Origin: Blumeriella jaapii
Taxonomy: Eukaryota > Ascomycota > Leotiomycetes > Helotiales > Drepanopezizaceae
Direction of reading: 5' to 3'
Assembly: GCA_009599575.1 (NCBI GenBank)
Contig: VWND01000034.1
Coordinates: 62,001 to 126,000 of the forward strand
Length of the DNA: 64,000 bases
Positions 22,437 through 33,919 of this stretch are shown one piece after another. Below the pieces are notes generated by a model, which was given only the letters and a program-made list of their open reading frames with translations, had not been told where the DNA came from and ran no database searches. Position numbers and translations under genes: made by a program. Numbering within the stretch: the stretch's first letter is position 1; every line of letters begins with the position of its first letter.

Positions 22437-22880
22437 TGTTTTATTGTTTTTAATTATTTATTATTTTTTTTTATTATATATTATTTTATTGTTTTTGTTC
22501 TGCTTTGCTTATATACAACTTAATTATTTTATTTTATATATATTGTTTATTTTTAAGACTTTTTTTATATTATTTAAAACATTTATTATATTTTTTTTAT
22601 TTGATTATACTTTTGTTTACTAGAATAAAAGCTTTGTATATATTTAAGCCGTATATTTGATATATTTATATTGCTCGTATATTTTACGAAAATTATTTTT
22701 TATGCATTTTATTATTTGCTATTTTCTGTATTATTTATTTTTTTCGTTATTCTGAACGGATGCCTGCTTAAACAGCTATAATTTATTAAAAAAACAGTAT
22801 GCGAATTCCCGTAACTTTTAAATATAAATATTTTACAGTTTTCGTATTTTTTTCTAATTACTTTTTAATAAATATAATAT
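22437..22880 (+). other. A1 spacer between integrase and 3' coding region
   Basis: It aligns with A2 14675-15105. It is highly AT-rich, with no open frame or motif that I can support. Confidence 0.5.
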
Positions 22881-25800
22881 ATTTTTTTAATTAATAAACC
22901 TATCGATATTATATCGTTTCTTAAGCAAAGCGTTGTTAAATTTAGCAAATTTATTTTTAATTTACTTTGAAACGGAATTATTATACGTAATTTTTCCGAG
23001 TTTAAATAAATATATAATATCGTTATTTCAGATTAATAAACAGCTTTCGTAAAAACGTTTATAAAACAATTCGATATAATAATTAAAAACGTTAACGAAT
23101 TTTTATTCGATTACGAAAGTTTCGTTAAAATTAAATTCGTTCGCAAAAGTTTTAATTACGATAAATTCCTGCTGAATTACAATAACGTTTTAAAAGCTTT
23201 CGCCGAAGCAAAAAAAGCTCGAAACAATAAAAAAAAAGTGACAAACCGAATTTTGCGCTTTCTGCTAAATCAACGAAAAAAAAATATTTAAAAATACGTT
23301 TTTAACAAAATTACCGGTATTATTTTACTCCGATATTTCGCTCGCTTTTTCGAAACTATTATTTTTACGAAAAAAAAAGTTTGAATATTAAACGCTTATA
23401 TTTTCAAAACGCAAGCTTTGAAAGCTAACAATTTAAAAACTCGCAGGTTTACAAGCTTTTTTACGGCTGTTTGCAAACTGATCGACGACGTTATATAATC
23501 GTTAAAAAAAGTTTTAGCCGGCTGCGAAATTTTAAATCTAACTTTTTTTTAAAGCCAAAAATTAAGCGTCGCTAAATGCGAGATTTTTATATTAAAAAAA
23601 GAAAACGATTTTATTTCGATATTTTAAAACTACGACGACGAAAAAAACAAAAAAGCTAATATTATTTTCGTTTAATTCGAAAAACATACGCGGTAGCAAT
23701 TAATATTTTTAAAACAGCTAAAATTATTCGGCGATTTTTATTTTTAATTATCGAAAACGAATCCGAAAACGAAATCAAAAACGTAATAGCAGATAACCGC
23801 TTATTCGAATATAAAAAACCTATTATATTTATAAAAACGATTCCGGAAAAAATAAAAACAAAAAACGTAAAAAAACGCGCCGATATTTTCGAAATTTTTT
23901 TTATTCGAAAAAGAAAATCATTCGCGTCGTTAGCAAAAAAAACACCGCGAATAAAAACAGCCGGAAATCGACGCCGAATTATAGCTTTTAAGCTAATTAA
24001 TAAAAAACGCGACGATTTTACAAAATCAGATTTAAAAAACTTCGGCATTTCGAAAAAAAAAAAATTAAACGATTTTAAATCTGACTTTTCGAAACTAAAT
24101 ACGTAAATATTAAAAACGCTTGCTGCGTTTAAAAACGTCGTATTATCACCGCTAATATTTCAGATTTTAATAAAAGCATTTAAAATCTCGATTATTATAC
24201 GATTCGACCGAAAAAATTTAAAAAAAAATATCGAAATTATCGCGGAAAAATTATATAAAAAATACAAAATCAAATTATTTTATTTAAAACTTTCGCTTTC
24301 GACGACGAAACGATTTAAAAGTTTTATTTCGATATTTTTATATAAAAACCAAATAAATCCGTCAGCTTTTTTTTTTTGCTTCGAACGAAAACTAAATCAA
24401 GCTTTTTTCGAAAGATTATAAATATAATACGCCGGAACAAATAAAAAAGATTTTTAAAAACGGTAATCCGTTTTTATTCGAGTTTTTTTTCGTTAAAAAA
24501 CTCCGATTTTTTAATTTCGTTTTTACAAATAACGTTAACGCTAAAAAAAACGGCAAGTTTTGCTATTTTTATATACGCTATTACGCGGCGTATTGCGATT
24601 TAATTATAAAAAAAATCGACGTTATCGGCTTCGCTAATCGATTCGCTGTTATTAAAAATTCGGATTACGACGTATTCGAAATTGATTTTAATAATTAATT
24701 TATATTTCGACGAAAAACTGCGAAAATTATTAAAGCGCGTGCTAAAGCTTATTTAGGCTACGCGAATTTCAAAACAGATTTTAAAATTTTTAATGCGATT
24801 ATAAAATTCGATTAAAACAAAAAAAAATAAAAACAACGAATATTTCCAAAAGCCGATTTTTTTGGCTTTTCGACCGAAAGTGTATTTTAAAATCTATCTG
24901 AATTAAACTGCGAATTCGTTAATTACGTAAAATTTCATAACGGAAAAAACAAACTATTATTGTATTTTATAAAAAAAGAAATAATTATATATAAATATTA
25001 TTTTCGATTGGTTAAAATCCAAAAAGCGCTTATAGCCTTTTTCGTTAATATGTTATATAATTTTATTTAATAAGCTTTTAAAATGCATCCCGGCTTTTAT
25101 TTCGCTGTTTTAATTATTCGGAATTCCGGAAACTGCTGCTTCGTAATATATTTTAACGTTTCGATCGTTTTAAACTTCGCTGATTCCGACCGTATTACAA
25201 TTATAAAATTCGATATCGCCGATTTTTAAAAAAAGAAAAAAAATCGAAAACCTTACCGACGCTATTTTCGATTATTACGTTTTGCTTGCATTCGCATACA
25301 ATTCGGAAATAATCGAAGTTTATTTGCAATTATACCACGACGCCAAGCTGACTAAAACCATTTAGAAAAACCTAGCTTTTTCGTATTTCAGCGCGTCTAA
25401 AACAATGGCCTTAGCTATTTTATCGAATTACGAAACCGAAAACTACGGAATAAAAAATAAAATAATTTTTATTGGTTTTTCGATTAAGCAAAAGGTTTTC
25501 GTCAGATTTAGAATTTGTAAAACCGACGGCGTAATATTAATTTATTCGAATAATTATACGGCATAAAAATATAAAAATTATTTCGAAAACGACGCTTCGA
25601 TAAACAATTTGATACTGTTTGTTTTGCGACGAAAATAATTATAATATTTTCGATAGTTTCGATTATAAACGATTATTTCCGAATTATTTCGTAAAATAGT
25701 TTTTTTTACAAGCTTCGAAGCCTTTTTAAAAGCATTCGTCGGTAAATAACCGTAGTCCGACCTATTAGTTTTACGCGAAGCAAAAGCGTTAATCGGTTTT

Positions 25801-26190
25801 AATTACGATAAATTAATCGATTATTTTTACGATTTTAATACAAAACTTTTCAACGCTTTTTGCAAAGCGTAGAATCACGTATAAAAGCTGGAATTTATTA
25901 TTTACGAAGGAAAGTCGTGAAAAGTTTTCGTCGCCGCGACGTTTAATAATATTATCGACGAAAAAGCTATCAGAACGTTCGTACGTTAAAACGATACTTC
26001 GATTAACGTTTTATTCAGCCATTTTTTAAAAAAGCGGAATAAATAAAATAATTCAAACGATAAGCGAAACGCTATTCTTTCGCAGAAGCTAATAGCAAAA
26101 AGGCCAAGAATAGGTTAAAAAACCGAAAAAACGTAAAACTAAAAAGTTCGGTTTATAATTAATTGGTTTTTAAACTATATAAAATAAATT
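22881..26190 (+). pseudogene. A1 unidentified 3' coding region
   Basis: The second copy of the extra region described for A2 (15106-18440), collinear throughout. Comparable segments include K-K-R-A-D-I-F-E-I-F-F-I-R-K before the palindromic unit, and the Y-D-V-F-E-I-D-F block near 24670. Agreement of two copies in frame, apart from RIP-type stops, supports former coding function. The minus-strand open frame 23662-24048 is a shadow. Product unknown. Confidence 0.6.
23920..23952 (+). repeat. 33-bp palindromic unit, copy 8 (A1 3' coding region)
   Basis: Left arm attcgcgtcgtt, core agcaaaaaa, right arm aacaccgcgaat. It is orthologous to copy 5 of A2 and read F-A-S-L-A-K-K-T-P-R-I. Confidence 0.9.
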
Positions 26191-26264
26191 AAATTATATT
26201 TATTAAAATTAAATTTTTTTTTAATCGTAATTAAAAACGATTACGTATATTATTTAAAACAGAA

Positions 26265-26531
26265 TATAAAACGGTAATATTTTATATTAATAAAAGTTAG
26301 TAATTTTAGCTATGGTCGAGGCATGGACCTTTTCGAAACCTTCTGCCATTAACTATTTTCAACAGGTATGAAAGCAAAACATCCCTTTAAATAGTATTAT
26401 AGGCACGCAGTTCAATTTATACTTTTATTTATTTTTCTTTTCTTTTTTTCAGTCTTTTCTAGGGATTCCCTAGACTATTTTACCCACCGATATATGGCCG
26501 TATCAGTCTGGTTTTCCTACCTACTTTTACA
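26265..26531 (+). repeat. A1 3' LTR
   Basis: 267 bp, starting TATAAAACGG and ending TTTTACA, aligned end to end with the three other A LTRs. Its right border abuts E1 sequence that corresponds to E2 position 49500. Confidence 0.92.
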
Positions 26532-27033
26532 TTATATTATTTTTTCAGGCTGCCGATCTTTTTTTTTATTATTTCTTTTTTTTTTCTTTTTTCGTCAGAA
26601 CAGCTTTTTCGTTTTACGAAAAACAGTTATATTAAAAACCGAAGAAAAGCCTTCGCCGCGATAGCTTTTCAGCTTAATATAATCGATAATTTAAATAAGC
26701 TATTTTCTTGAATTTTTCAAACGATCAGTTCGAAAACGAGTTTCTTAACCTACTGCTTATCTAATTTTTATTTGCCAAATTATTGCATACGTTTTCAAGC
26801 TGATTTCCAGAAAAAAAGCAATTAAAATGTTTTCAACCTTTTTATACGAAATCGACAAAATATTAAACGATTTTACGTCAAACACTTTTTTTAAAATCTA
26901 ATTTCATAATCTTTTCGAACGTTTTAAAACTAATAAAATATCGATTTCGACTTTTTTAATCAGCTTAGCAGAATTAACTTCGAATAAATCTTTTTTCGAA
27001 TTTTTTTCTTCGGAATACAAAAACTTCGAATAC
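26532..27033 (+). other. E1 PR-RT spacer
   Basis: This AT-rich stretch before RT aligns with E2 49020-49500. It contains T-rich runs that match the A-tract at 49436-49461 on the other strand. No motif is seen. A1 is inserted at its left end. Confidence 0.55.
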
Positions 27034-27403
27034 GTGTTTTCTAAAGCCGCCAGTAACGAGCTAGCTTTTTACCGGCCTTACGATTATAAAATCGAGCTTA
27101 TTGTAAATAAAAAAAAGCTGAAATACATTTTTTATATAAAATATCGATTTCAAAACTCGAGATTATCAAAACCTATTTGCAAAATAATTTTGACAAAAGC
27201 TTTATCGAACTTTTTACCGCTCTTTTCGCTGTTTTAATGCTTTTCGCTAAAAAACCCGACGGTTTATTACGTTTTTGTATCGATTATCGAACTTTTAATA
27301 ATATTATTCGTAAAAATCGCTATCTTCTTTTTTTTATCGATAAGATTCTTGCTTGTTTTTCGAAAGCGCGAATTTTTACGAAGCTCGATATTCGTTAAGC
27401 TTT
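27034..27403 (+). pseudogene. E1 reverse transcriptase, first part
   Basis: Two overlapping open stretches (27034-27237 and 27177-27398, in different frames) give F-S-K-A-A-S-N-E-L-A, then L-F-A-K-K-P-D-G-L-L-R-F-C-I-D-Y-R and A-R-I-F-T-K-L-D-I-R. These are RT motifs of fungal chromoviruses. A frameshift lies between them, around the T-run at about 27127. The D of K-L-D is the first catalytic aspartate and is kept. F1 then interrupts the gene. Confidence 0.87.
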
Positions 27404-27705
27404 TGTCGTGCATAGCTGAATAGTCGGTAGGAACCCTCACCGGAGGCTGGGACGGATGAATTGTATGCAGTAAGATGTTACTTGTATTGTTCTAAATCTG
27501 ACTGGCGAGCTCTCCGCAGAAGACGGAAGGTTCGGGCTCGCTTAGTCAGTCGCTCGGAAAAACTAGTCTCCGAGGAGGCTCGCTATCACGTGACTACGAG
27601 CCTTTCCGAGCTCCAGGAACATCTAACTACTGAAAGCGTACAGGAAAAATAAATCTGGAACAAAAGAAATGAAAGAAAATAAAGGAATGTAAATATAGCG
27701 CAACA
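27404..27705 (-). mobile_element. F1, solo LTR of the copia family F
   Basis: 302 bp, TGTCGTGCAT...GCGCAACA, flanked by a perfect target duplication GCTTT (27399-27403 and 27706-27710). It is the reverse complement of the F2 LTR at 33618-33919 and has the same length. It is much more GC-rich than E1 around it. With no internal sequence but intact duplication, it fits LTR-LTR recombination of a complete insertion. The 63-codon open frame inside it is LTR sequence. Confidence 0.93.
27587..27592. promoter_or_regulatory. CACGTG box in F1 LTR
   Basis: Context TATCACGTGACT. The F2 LTR has the same box at 33731-33736. Function as a transcription factor site is inferred. Confidence 0.35.
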
Positions 27706-27710
27706 GCTTT

Positions 27711-28740
27711 TTATAAAATTCGTATGGATTCCGTCAGTAAAAAACTAACGACGTTTCGTATGCGTTACGGCGCTTATAAATACAAAATCCTATCTTTTGA
27801 TTTTATTAATAAACCCTTAATTTATTAACGTTATATAAACGACGTTTTTTTCGATCATTTAAACGATTTCTTTATTGCATATTTAAATAATATTTTTATT
27901 TATTCGTTCGACCTTTTAAAATACGTTATATACGTTCGCAAAATGCTTTAAAGGTTCGCTGACGCTAAATTACAGACCGATATTCGAAAATCTAAATTCA
28001 ACGTTATTCGGATCCGTTACTTAAATTTTATTATTTTTATTAAAAGCCTAAAAATAAACTTAAAAAAAGTTTCCGTAGTCGTTTATTAAAAGCTTTCTAT
28101 TATTATAAAAGATGTACAAAGCTTTTTGGTTTTTGTAATTTTTACCGACGTTTTATTCGAAACTACGGTATAATTGCAAAGCTTTTGATTTATTTAATTA
28201 AAACTAATATTTTTTACAATTTTATTCTTTAATATCAGAAAAGTTTCGACTTTTTTATACTAACTTTTACTATTGCATTAGTTTTACATAAGCAAAACTT
28301 TCCTTGCATATTAAAAATTAACGCTTCCGACGGCGTAGTAGCTTTTATGCTTTCGCAATTTTATAACGACGATTAGCTATCAATCGCTTATTTTAGCAAA
28401 ACTATAGCCTTCGCAAAGCTAAACTACGTCGTATACGACAAAAAAATATTCGTAATCGTAAAATCTCTAAGCAATTTTCGTATTAAATTAGCTAGTTTAG
28501 TTTATTAAATTAAAATTATTATTAATCACAAAGCCTTAGAATATTTTATAATTTCCAAACTTTTAAACGTTCGATAAACACGCTAAGCCGAGCTTTTCGC
28601 CGATTACAACTTTTTTAATACGTATAAATTAAATAAATACAATTTTTTGACTGACGCATTAATACGTCGTATAAGCGAATTCGACCGCCAAAACCTTTTT
28701 AAACGTATTTAGCGTCTACAAACCCTTTTTCGAGCCGATC
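27711..28740 (+). pseudogene. E1 reverse transcriptase (second part) and RNase H
   Basis: It resumes after F1 with a M-D-S/R-Y-G-A-Y-K segment. Near 27880 the catalytic Y-L-D-D reads Y-L-N-N through G-to-A changes, so this RT is inactive. RNase H follows with D-A/G-V-V-A remnants near 28330. It ends near 28630-28680 with the L-A-D-A-L-S-R-like end, also mutated. Confidence 0.8.
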
Positions 28741-29890
28741 AGATTAATTACCGCTTTTTAATTAAAAAACTTTTTACGGCTTTCGAAACAGCTGTTTTTA
28801 TCGTTGAAATAACTGATTTCTTTTTCGCATTCCGTATCGTTAATTAAATTTTTTACGCTAATCGCACAGCTAGCAGCCTAATAGCCTTTCGAAAAAAAGC
28901 TGTACGAAACGTTACAAAAAAAAACGACGATAATAATATTTCGTATATATTTAAACGCGATCTGCTGCTATATTACGATCGCTTAATAATTCTAGACGTC
29001 GATTATTTTCGCTTAGCTTTTATACGAAAAATATACGATTAAATTTTCATCGCTTATCCTAGCGTTCGCAAAACTACGCAATTGCTTTCGGATTAATATT
29101 ATTAGCGAAGTATAATAGCTTTCGTAAAACAATATTATCGCAATTGCTACGCTTATCGAAAAAGTTTTGTTTTAAAAATAAGCGCCCCGGCCTTTTTTAG
29201 CTTTTTTCTGTTTCTAACCATTTTTAAAAGCATATTATAATAAACTTTTGCAGTTTTAATAAAAACAAATACGGTTACGATAACGTATTCGTAATAATAA
29301 ATCGCTTTTCCAAGCAAGCTATTTCGATTCTCTGCTATAAAAATATCGACGCTCGAAACTTCGCTAAATTATATATATTTATATATATAAATATTTAGGC
29401 TTTTTAAAAAATATTATTAACGATTGTGGCTTTTAATATTAATTTATTTTTTGATTTGAATTAAACAAAATACTTCGTACGCAATTAAAGCTTTCGATAG
29501 CCGCTTATTTCGAAACCGATAAACAGACCGAAATTTATAATTAATATTTGCAAAAACGTTTTCGACTCTTCGTGAATTTTTATTAAAACGATTGGAACGA
29601 ATTTCTTTTAATAATAAATTTCGCTTAAATAATTCTTTTTTACGAAAATTTAAATGGCTTTTCACTTTTTGAAATTATATACGATTATACTTTTTATATC
29701 AATTGAAACTGAAAGCTCGATACTTCTCTTTTTTTTAATCTTTTATATAAGCTAAACGCAAACGAAGCTCGTGCGTACGTTCGCCGCTATTACGACGTTT
29801 AAAACCTCGCCAAATCGCATTTTTAATAAATCTATAATAAAATAAAATAAAATACGAATAAATCTCGCCGCGCGATCGATTTTAACGTTA
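28741..29890 (+). pseudogene. E1 integrase
   Basis: When stops are ignored, the stretch after RNase H shows the spaced blocks of a gypsy integrase: zinc-binding region (about 28960-29170), and catalytic core with a T-D-R-G-like segment mutated near 29270-29530. The minus-strand open frame 29444-29665 is a shadow. Assignment rests mainly on order and on collinearity with E2. Confidence 0.72.
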
Positions 29891-30435
29891 GCGATTACGT
29901 GTGGCTCGATATACGTTTATTTCCGATTTTTCGACTTTTTCGCAAGCTCGATAATTTTACAAACGGCTTTTTTAAAATTATAGCCAAAATTTTCGACAAC
30001 GCTTTTAAGCTAAACCTTTTTAGTATTATAAACGTATATTTAGTTTTTCACGCTAATCGATTGCGTAAAACAGCTGACGACGCGCTTTTAAATTAGGCTA
30101 ACCCAGCTTTTAAATTTATTAATATAATTAATAAGCTTAAATACGAAATCGTAAAATTAATCGCTTATTAAATGCAACGGAAAACCTTTTAATATAAAGC
30201 TTTTTAAATAGGCTTAAATAAAAATCTTACGTGGTACTTCGCGTCTGATTTTATATATATTTTTCTGAAAATGCGCGATTTTTATTTAGCGTATAAAAAG
30301 CTTCCCGGTCCTTTTGCAAAACTTATAAATTAACTAAAAGCGTATTCCGAATATTTAAATTCGTACGATTATTTGGATAACGACGTACTAATAAATAAAA
30401 GCTCGAAAGCGCGCTTTTTTCGAACGGAAAAGTAA
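29891..30435 (+). pseudogene. E1 integrase C-terminus with chromodomain
   Basis: The open stretch 29899-30096 starts V-W-L-D-I-R and reads H-A-N-R-L-R-K, the usual GPY/F-type end of integrase. After one stop the reading continues K-Y-E-I-V-K-L-I-A, then L-T-W-Y-F-A-S-D-F near 30225. The pattern Y-E-V-E..W...W-Y..D-F is that of retroelement chromodomains, which steer integration to methylated-histone heterochromatin in known chromoviruses. That role is inferred here. Confidence 0.8.
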
Positions 30436-30703
30436 TACAACGATTCACTTTTTTGCCACCTCTCGTATTATTCTAGCAACTACGTATAGCTGCAAGCTTC
30501 CTGGTTTTTTGATAGGTTTTTCTATCAATTATAAAGATTATTTATATATATAAAGCTTTTTTCTTTTAGCAATTTCTGCCTTTTGCAATTGTTGATTTTA
30601 AATGAATATTTTGTTACAAAACCAAAGGCTCGTTTTTCATACCATATAATCACGGCGACCAGTTGACTGATCTCCCAGCCCTCCGACTGATTAAATCGTC
30701 ACA
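30436..30703 (+). repeat. E1 3' LTR
   Basis: 268 bp from TACAACGATTC to ATCGTCACA. It matches the E LTRs at 31219-31485, 45620-45888 and 51764-52032 (the last two inverted). Confidence 0.9.
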
Positions 30704-31218
30704 AAAGCGTTTAATAAAATTTATCGAACGCGTTTCTGCCAATCGCGAATCTGCTGTTTTTTTCTTTTTTCGCACGTTTTATTTTAATTAATAAACGCTG
30801 CAAATTAATTTTTACGCTTTTCGCGAACTTTTTTTAAATCTTTTTTTAATAGCCAAGATTTTAGCGCGCTTTTTAAACGTTATCGTTTTTATTTATTTGC
30901 TGATTTTCGACTAGCTCGTATAAAACGCGTTCCGAATGTTAAATTTAAATTAAACAATAATAATAATTATAAAATACGCTATTAAAAAATTTAAGTTTTC
31001 GATAATTTCGAATTTTATTACGATTATTTCGCTAGCGATCGATTTCGCAAAAATTATATATTCGATCAGACCGAAAGCGTAGCCAAAAAGTTTTTTGTTT
31101 TGCGAATCTTAAACCGTTTCGATTTTATATTTTCCGAAAAACTAATAAAATAGGTCGCCGATCTTTTAGCCGATTTTTCCGATATTTAAAAAGCGGAAAA
31201 CGAGTTTAAAATGCTCGT
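30704..31218 (+). pseudogene. E4 gag fragment (target of E1 and E3)
   Basis: This 515-bp piece aligns with E3 gag 31916-32420, from the TAAAATTTATCGAACG inverted repeat to AAAATGCTCGT. It has an E 3' LTR on its left and an E 5' LTR on its right, so it is a leftover of an older E element hit twice by its own kind. The parts on either side must lie outside the window. Confidence 0.8.
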
Positions 31219-31485
31219 TGTAACGACTCATTTTTTTGCCACCTTTCGTGTCACCCCAGCAACTGCGTATAGTTGCAAGCTCCCTGGTCTTCTGGTGGGT
31301 CTTCCATTAATTGTGAAAACTATTTATATATATAAAGCATTTCCTTTTTAACACCTCTGCCTTTTGCAGTTGTTGATTTTAAATAAATATCTTTGTTACA
31401 AAACCAAAGGCTCGTTTTTTATATTATATAAACACGGCGACCAATTAACTGATTTTTCAGCTCTTCGATTAATTAAATCGTTATA
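31219..31485 (+). repeat. E3 5' LTR
   Basis: It starts TGTAACGACTC and ends ATCGTTATA, 267 bp. The first bases of the internal region, TTATTAACAAC, are also found after the E2 5' LTR. Confidence 0.9.
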
Positions 31486-33120
31486 TTATTAACAACTTTT
31501 TTTTTACGCTAGCGACGGCGTACAATTTTCTTTTTTTCGAATTTCTTACGAATTATATCAAAATAATCGACCGGTCGTAAAAAAGCTTATTTCCGCATTT
31601 TGCGAAAAATAGCTTTTGTTTAACGATCTTCTTTTTAACAGAACTTTTCAGCCTCTGTTATTATATTTTAGTCTTTTTTTTTTCAATTAGCGAAAAAGCA
31701 ATTTCTTTTAAAAGTTTTTTCTGGAAAACAGTTTTTTCTTCGAGAAAAAAAAACAAAAGAAAAAGTAAAGCATTAACCATTTCGCCTGCCACTTTTTTTT
31801 TGCAGCCTAGCGCTGAAAGCATTTAGTTAAGACTTTTGCAAAATTAATTAAAAAAAGCGCAAAAGCGTAAACGACAATTTTTAAAAATTATACGACTGCG
31901 ACAAACCTTTTAATTAAAGCGTTCGATAAAATTTATCGAACGTGCTTTTGCCAGTCGCGAATTTGCAGCCTTTTTTCTTCGCAACGTTTTTCTTTAATTA
32001 ATAGACGCTACAAACTAATTTTTACGTTTTTCGCGAATTTCTTTTGAATTTCTTTTTAACAGCCAAAACCTTAGCGCGTTTTTTAAACGCTATAATTTTT
32101 ATTTATCTGCTGATTTTCGATTAGCTCGTATAAAACGCGTTCCGAATCTCAAATTTAAGTTAAATAATAATAAAAATTATAAAACACGTTATTAAAAAAC
32201 TAAAATTTTCGATAATTTCGAATTTTATTACGATTATTTCGCTAGCGATCGATTTCGTAAGAATTATATATTCGATTAAACCGAAAGCGTAATAAAAAAG
32301 TTTTTTACTTCGCGTATTTTAAACCGTTCCGATTTTATACTTTTCGAAAAATTAATAAGAAAAATCGCCGATTTCCTAGCCGATTTTTACGACGTTTAAA
32401 AAGCCGAAAAAGAAATTAAAATGCTTGTAATAAATACGTACGACGATCTTTAGCGATTTTATTTGCGATTTTCTATTTTCGCAGCGAACGCTTAAATACG
32501 AATTAACAAATAGCTTCGGGACGCTTTCCGCGATAAAATACTAAAGCGTTTACGAAAAAAGCTGTATTTGAAATAAACGCGTATAACGACTTTTAAAAAT
32601 TGGCTTACCGGCGTCCGATAAAAAAAACAAAATTAATTGGCTGAACGAATTTTATACGCGAGTCGCTTTTTAACTAAATCAATTATTTATTAAAATAATA
32701 GGTTTTTTATTAAAACGTACTACGAATGAAATCGTACGTATAAAAATCGTTTAAGTGTTTTACAGGCTCTTTTCAGCTTTCTGCTGTTTTTTCTTTTTTT
32801 CCACGCCAAAACGCTTTTTTAGCGTTTTTTTTTTCGATCGAACTAACGATAATGCTTATTTTCCATTTTATATTATTAAAAAGTTTAAAAAAGCCAGTTT
32901 GTACGATTTTTTACGGGCCGATTTTCGGTTCTATCCAAAAGCTTTTTTAAGCTGGTAGATGTAAACGAAATCGAATCGGCCGAAAACACGTTTTCCGATA
33001 ATAATAATAAAAATAAAAACCTTTTTTTAAACGATTTTTAAAACGTTTACGAGAAAATTAAAGGTTTTTCCGTTAGTCAGAAAAACGCTCAGGCTTAAGC
33101 AAAACCTTTTTTTTAGGCGT
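31486..33120 (+). pseudogene. E3 leader and gag
   Basis: It aligns with E2 51763-50150. Gag is readable only in short pieces. A perfect inverted repeat, CGTTCGATAAA-A-TTTATCGAACG, lies at 31919-31941 and is partly kept in E4 and E2. The open stretch 32755-32958 belongs to the gag C-terminal area. No zinc knuckle can be read with certainty. Confidence 0.65.
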
Positions 33121-33278
33121 ATTGCGCGATATGCGTTATTTTAACGTTCGAAAGCTTTTTGATAGCGATTTATTAACAATTCCCGTTATACTTATTAAAA
33201 ATGGCTTTTTGTATAAAGGAAAAGCGCTTGTCGATTTTAAAGCGAACGGTTATGCGTTGATCGATTCGGCGCTGATTA

Positions 33279-33318
<40 letters not shown>

Positions 33319-33330
33319 TTAATTTTTTTC
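33121..33330 (+). pseudogene. E3 retropepsin-like protease
   Basis: The open stretch 33122-33322 reads Y-F-N-V-R-K-L, then G-K-A-L-V-D-F-K-A-N-G-Y-A-L-I-D. The active-site D-S-G-A of this family is changed to D-F-K-A, so it is dead. It runs into a homopolymer of 33 T (33281-33313); the E2 copy has only a shorter A-run there. Confidence 0.8.
33281..33313 (+). repeat. 33-bp poly-T tract in E3 protease
   Basis: An uninterrupted run of T inside the former protease frame. The matching place in E2 (about 49957) has around 14 A on the plus strand. This indicates slippage after insertion. Confidence 0.9.
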
Positions 33331-33617
33331 GGCTTTTTTTTTTGTAAAAAAATATAATAAAGCTCGTGGCTATTTAATTATATATTTTACGCTTTTTAAT
33401 TTTATTATGAACAACCGAATATAATCGCTTACTTTTTTTTTGATTATTAATTTCGGAAATTATAATATAGTTTTAAAAAACGCTTGGCTGGCCGAATATT
33501 AAGTTTTATTAAATTGTAATAAACGCAAGTTTTATTGGCCGAAGTTTTATTTTTTTATAGTTTTTTACGTTCGTTATATTTAAGTTTTTTATTTGTATTT
33601 TCGAAAAATTTAATTTC

Positions 33618-33919
33618 TGTTGCGCTATATTTACATTCCTTTATTTCCTTTCATTTCGTTTGTTCCAGATTTATTCTTTCTGTACGCTTTCAGTAGTTAG
33701 ATGTTCCTGAAGCTCGGAAAGGCTCGTAGTCACGTGATAACGAGCCTTCTCGAAGACTAGTTTTTCCGAGCGACTGACTAAGCGAGCCCGAACCTTCCGT
33801 TTTTTGCGAAAAGCTCGCCAGTCAGATTTAAAATAATACAAGTAATATTTTATTGTATACAATTTATTCGTCCCAGCTTTCGGTGAAGGTTTTTACCGAT
33901 TATTTAGTTATATACGACA
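33618..33919 (+). repeat. F2 5' LTR
   Basis: 302 bp, TGTTGCGC...ACGACA, the inverse of F1. It is followed by GTTATAAGCCTCGGAGCC, which may be the primer-binding site. A CACGTG box is at 33731-33736. The minus-strand open frame 33671-33862 encodes the same 63-residue peptide type as F1 and is just LTR. Confidence 0.88.

Larger units (their letters stand above)
20284..26531 (+). mobile_element. Ty3/gypsy element A1, right segment
   Basis: It continues A1 after the C1 insertion. The sequence after ATTAC (CAGCCCAGACGC-type) follows GGATCGATTAC of position 2760 exactly as in A2 at 12508. It contains RNase H, integrase, the extra 3' coding region and the 3' LTR (26265-26531). The next base belongs to E1, whose PR-RT spacer A1 interrupts. 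Confidence 0.94.
26532..30703 (+). mobile_element. Chromovirus-type Ty3/gypsy element E1, 3' part
   Basis: It is collinear with the reverse complement of E2 from 49500 down to 45620. Its 5' part lies beyond A1, off the left edge. It contains RT (split by solo LTR F1), RNase H, integrase, a chromodomain-type C-terminus and the 3' LTR (30436-30703). The next base, 30704, belongs to the gag of another E copy (E4), so E1 was inserted into a member of its own family. Confidence 0.9.
31219..33617 (+). mobile_element. Ty3/gypsy element E3, 5' part
   Basis: It begins with a 267-bp 5' LTR, followed by TTATTAACAAC-type leader, gag and protease, collinear with the reverse complement of E2 51763-49640. 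It is broken at 33617 by copia F2; in E2 the sequence continues without a gap. The rest of E3 is beyond the right edge of the window. Confidence 0.9.

Noticed and set aside
27461..27652. 63-codon frame whose peptide recurs at 33671-33862 on the minus strand
   Set aside because: Both lie wholly inside F LTRs. Conservation follows from LTR identity, and there is no sign of a gene.
31919..31941. Perfect 23-base inverted repeat in E3 gag, possible protein-binding site or terminator
   Set aside because: It falls inside former coding sequence, is degenerate in E2 and E4, and has no U-run or promoter context. Likely chance or codon-related.
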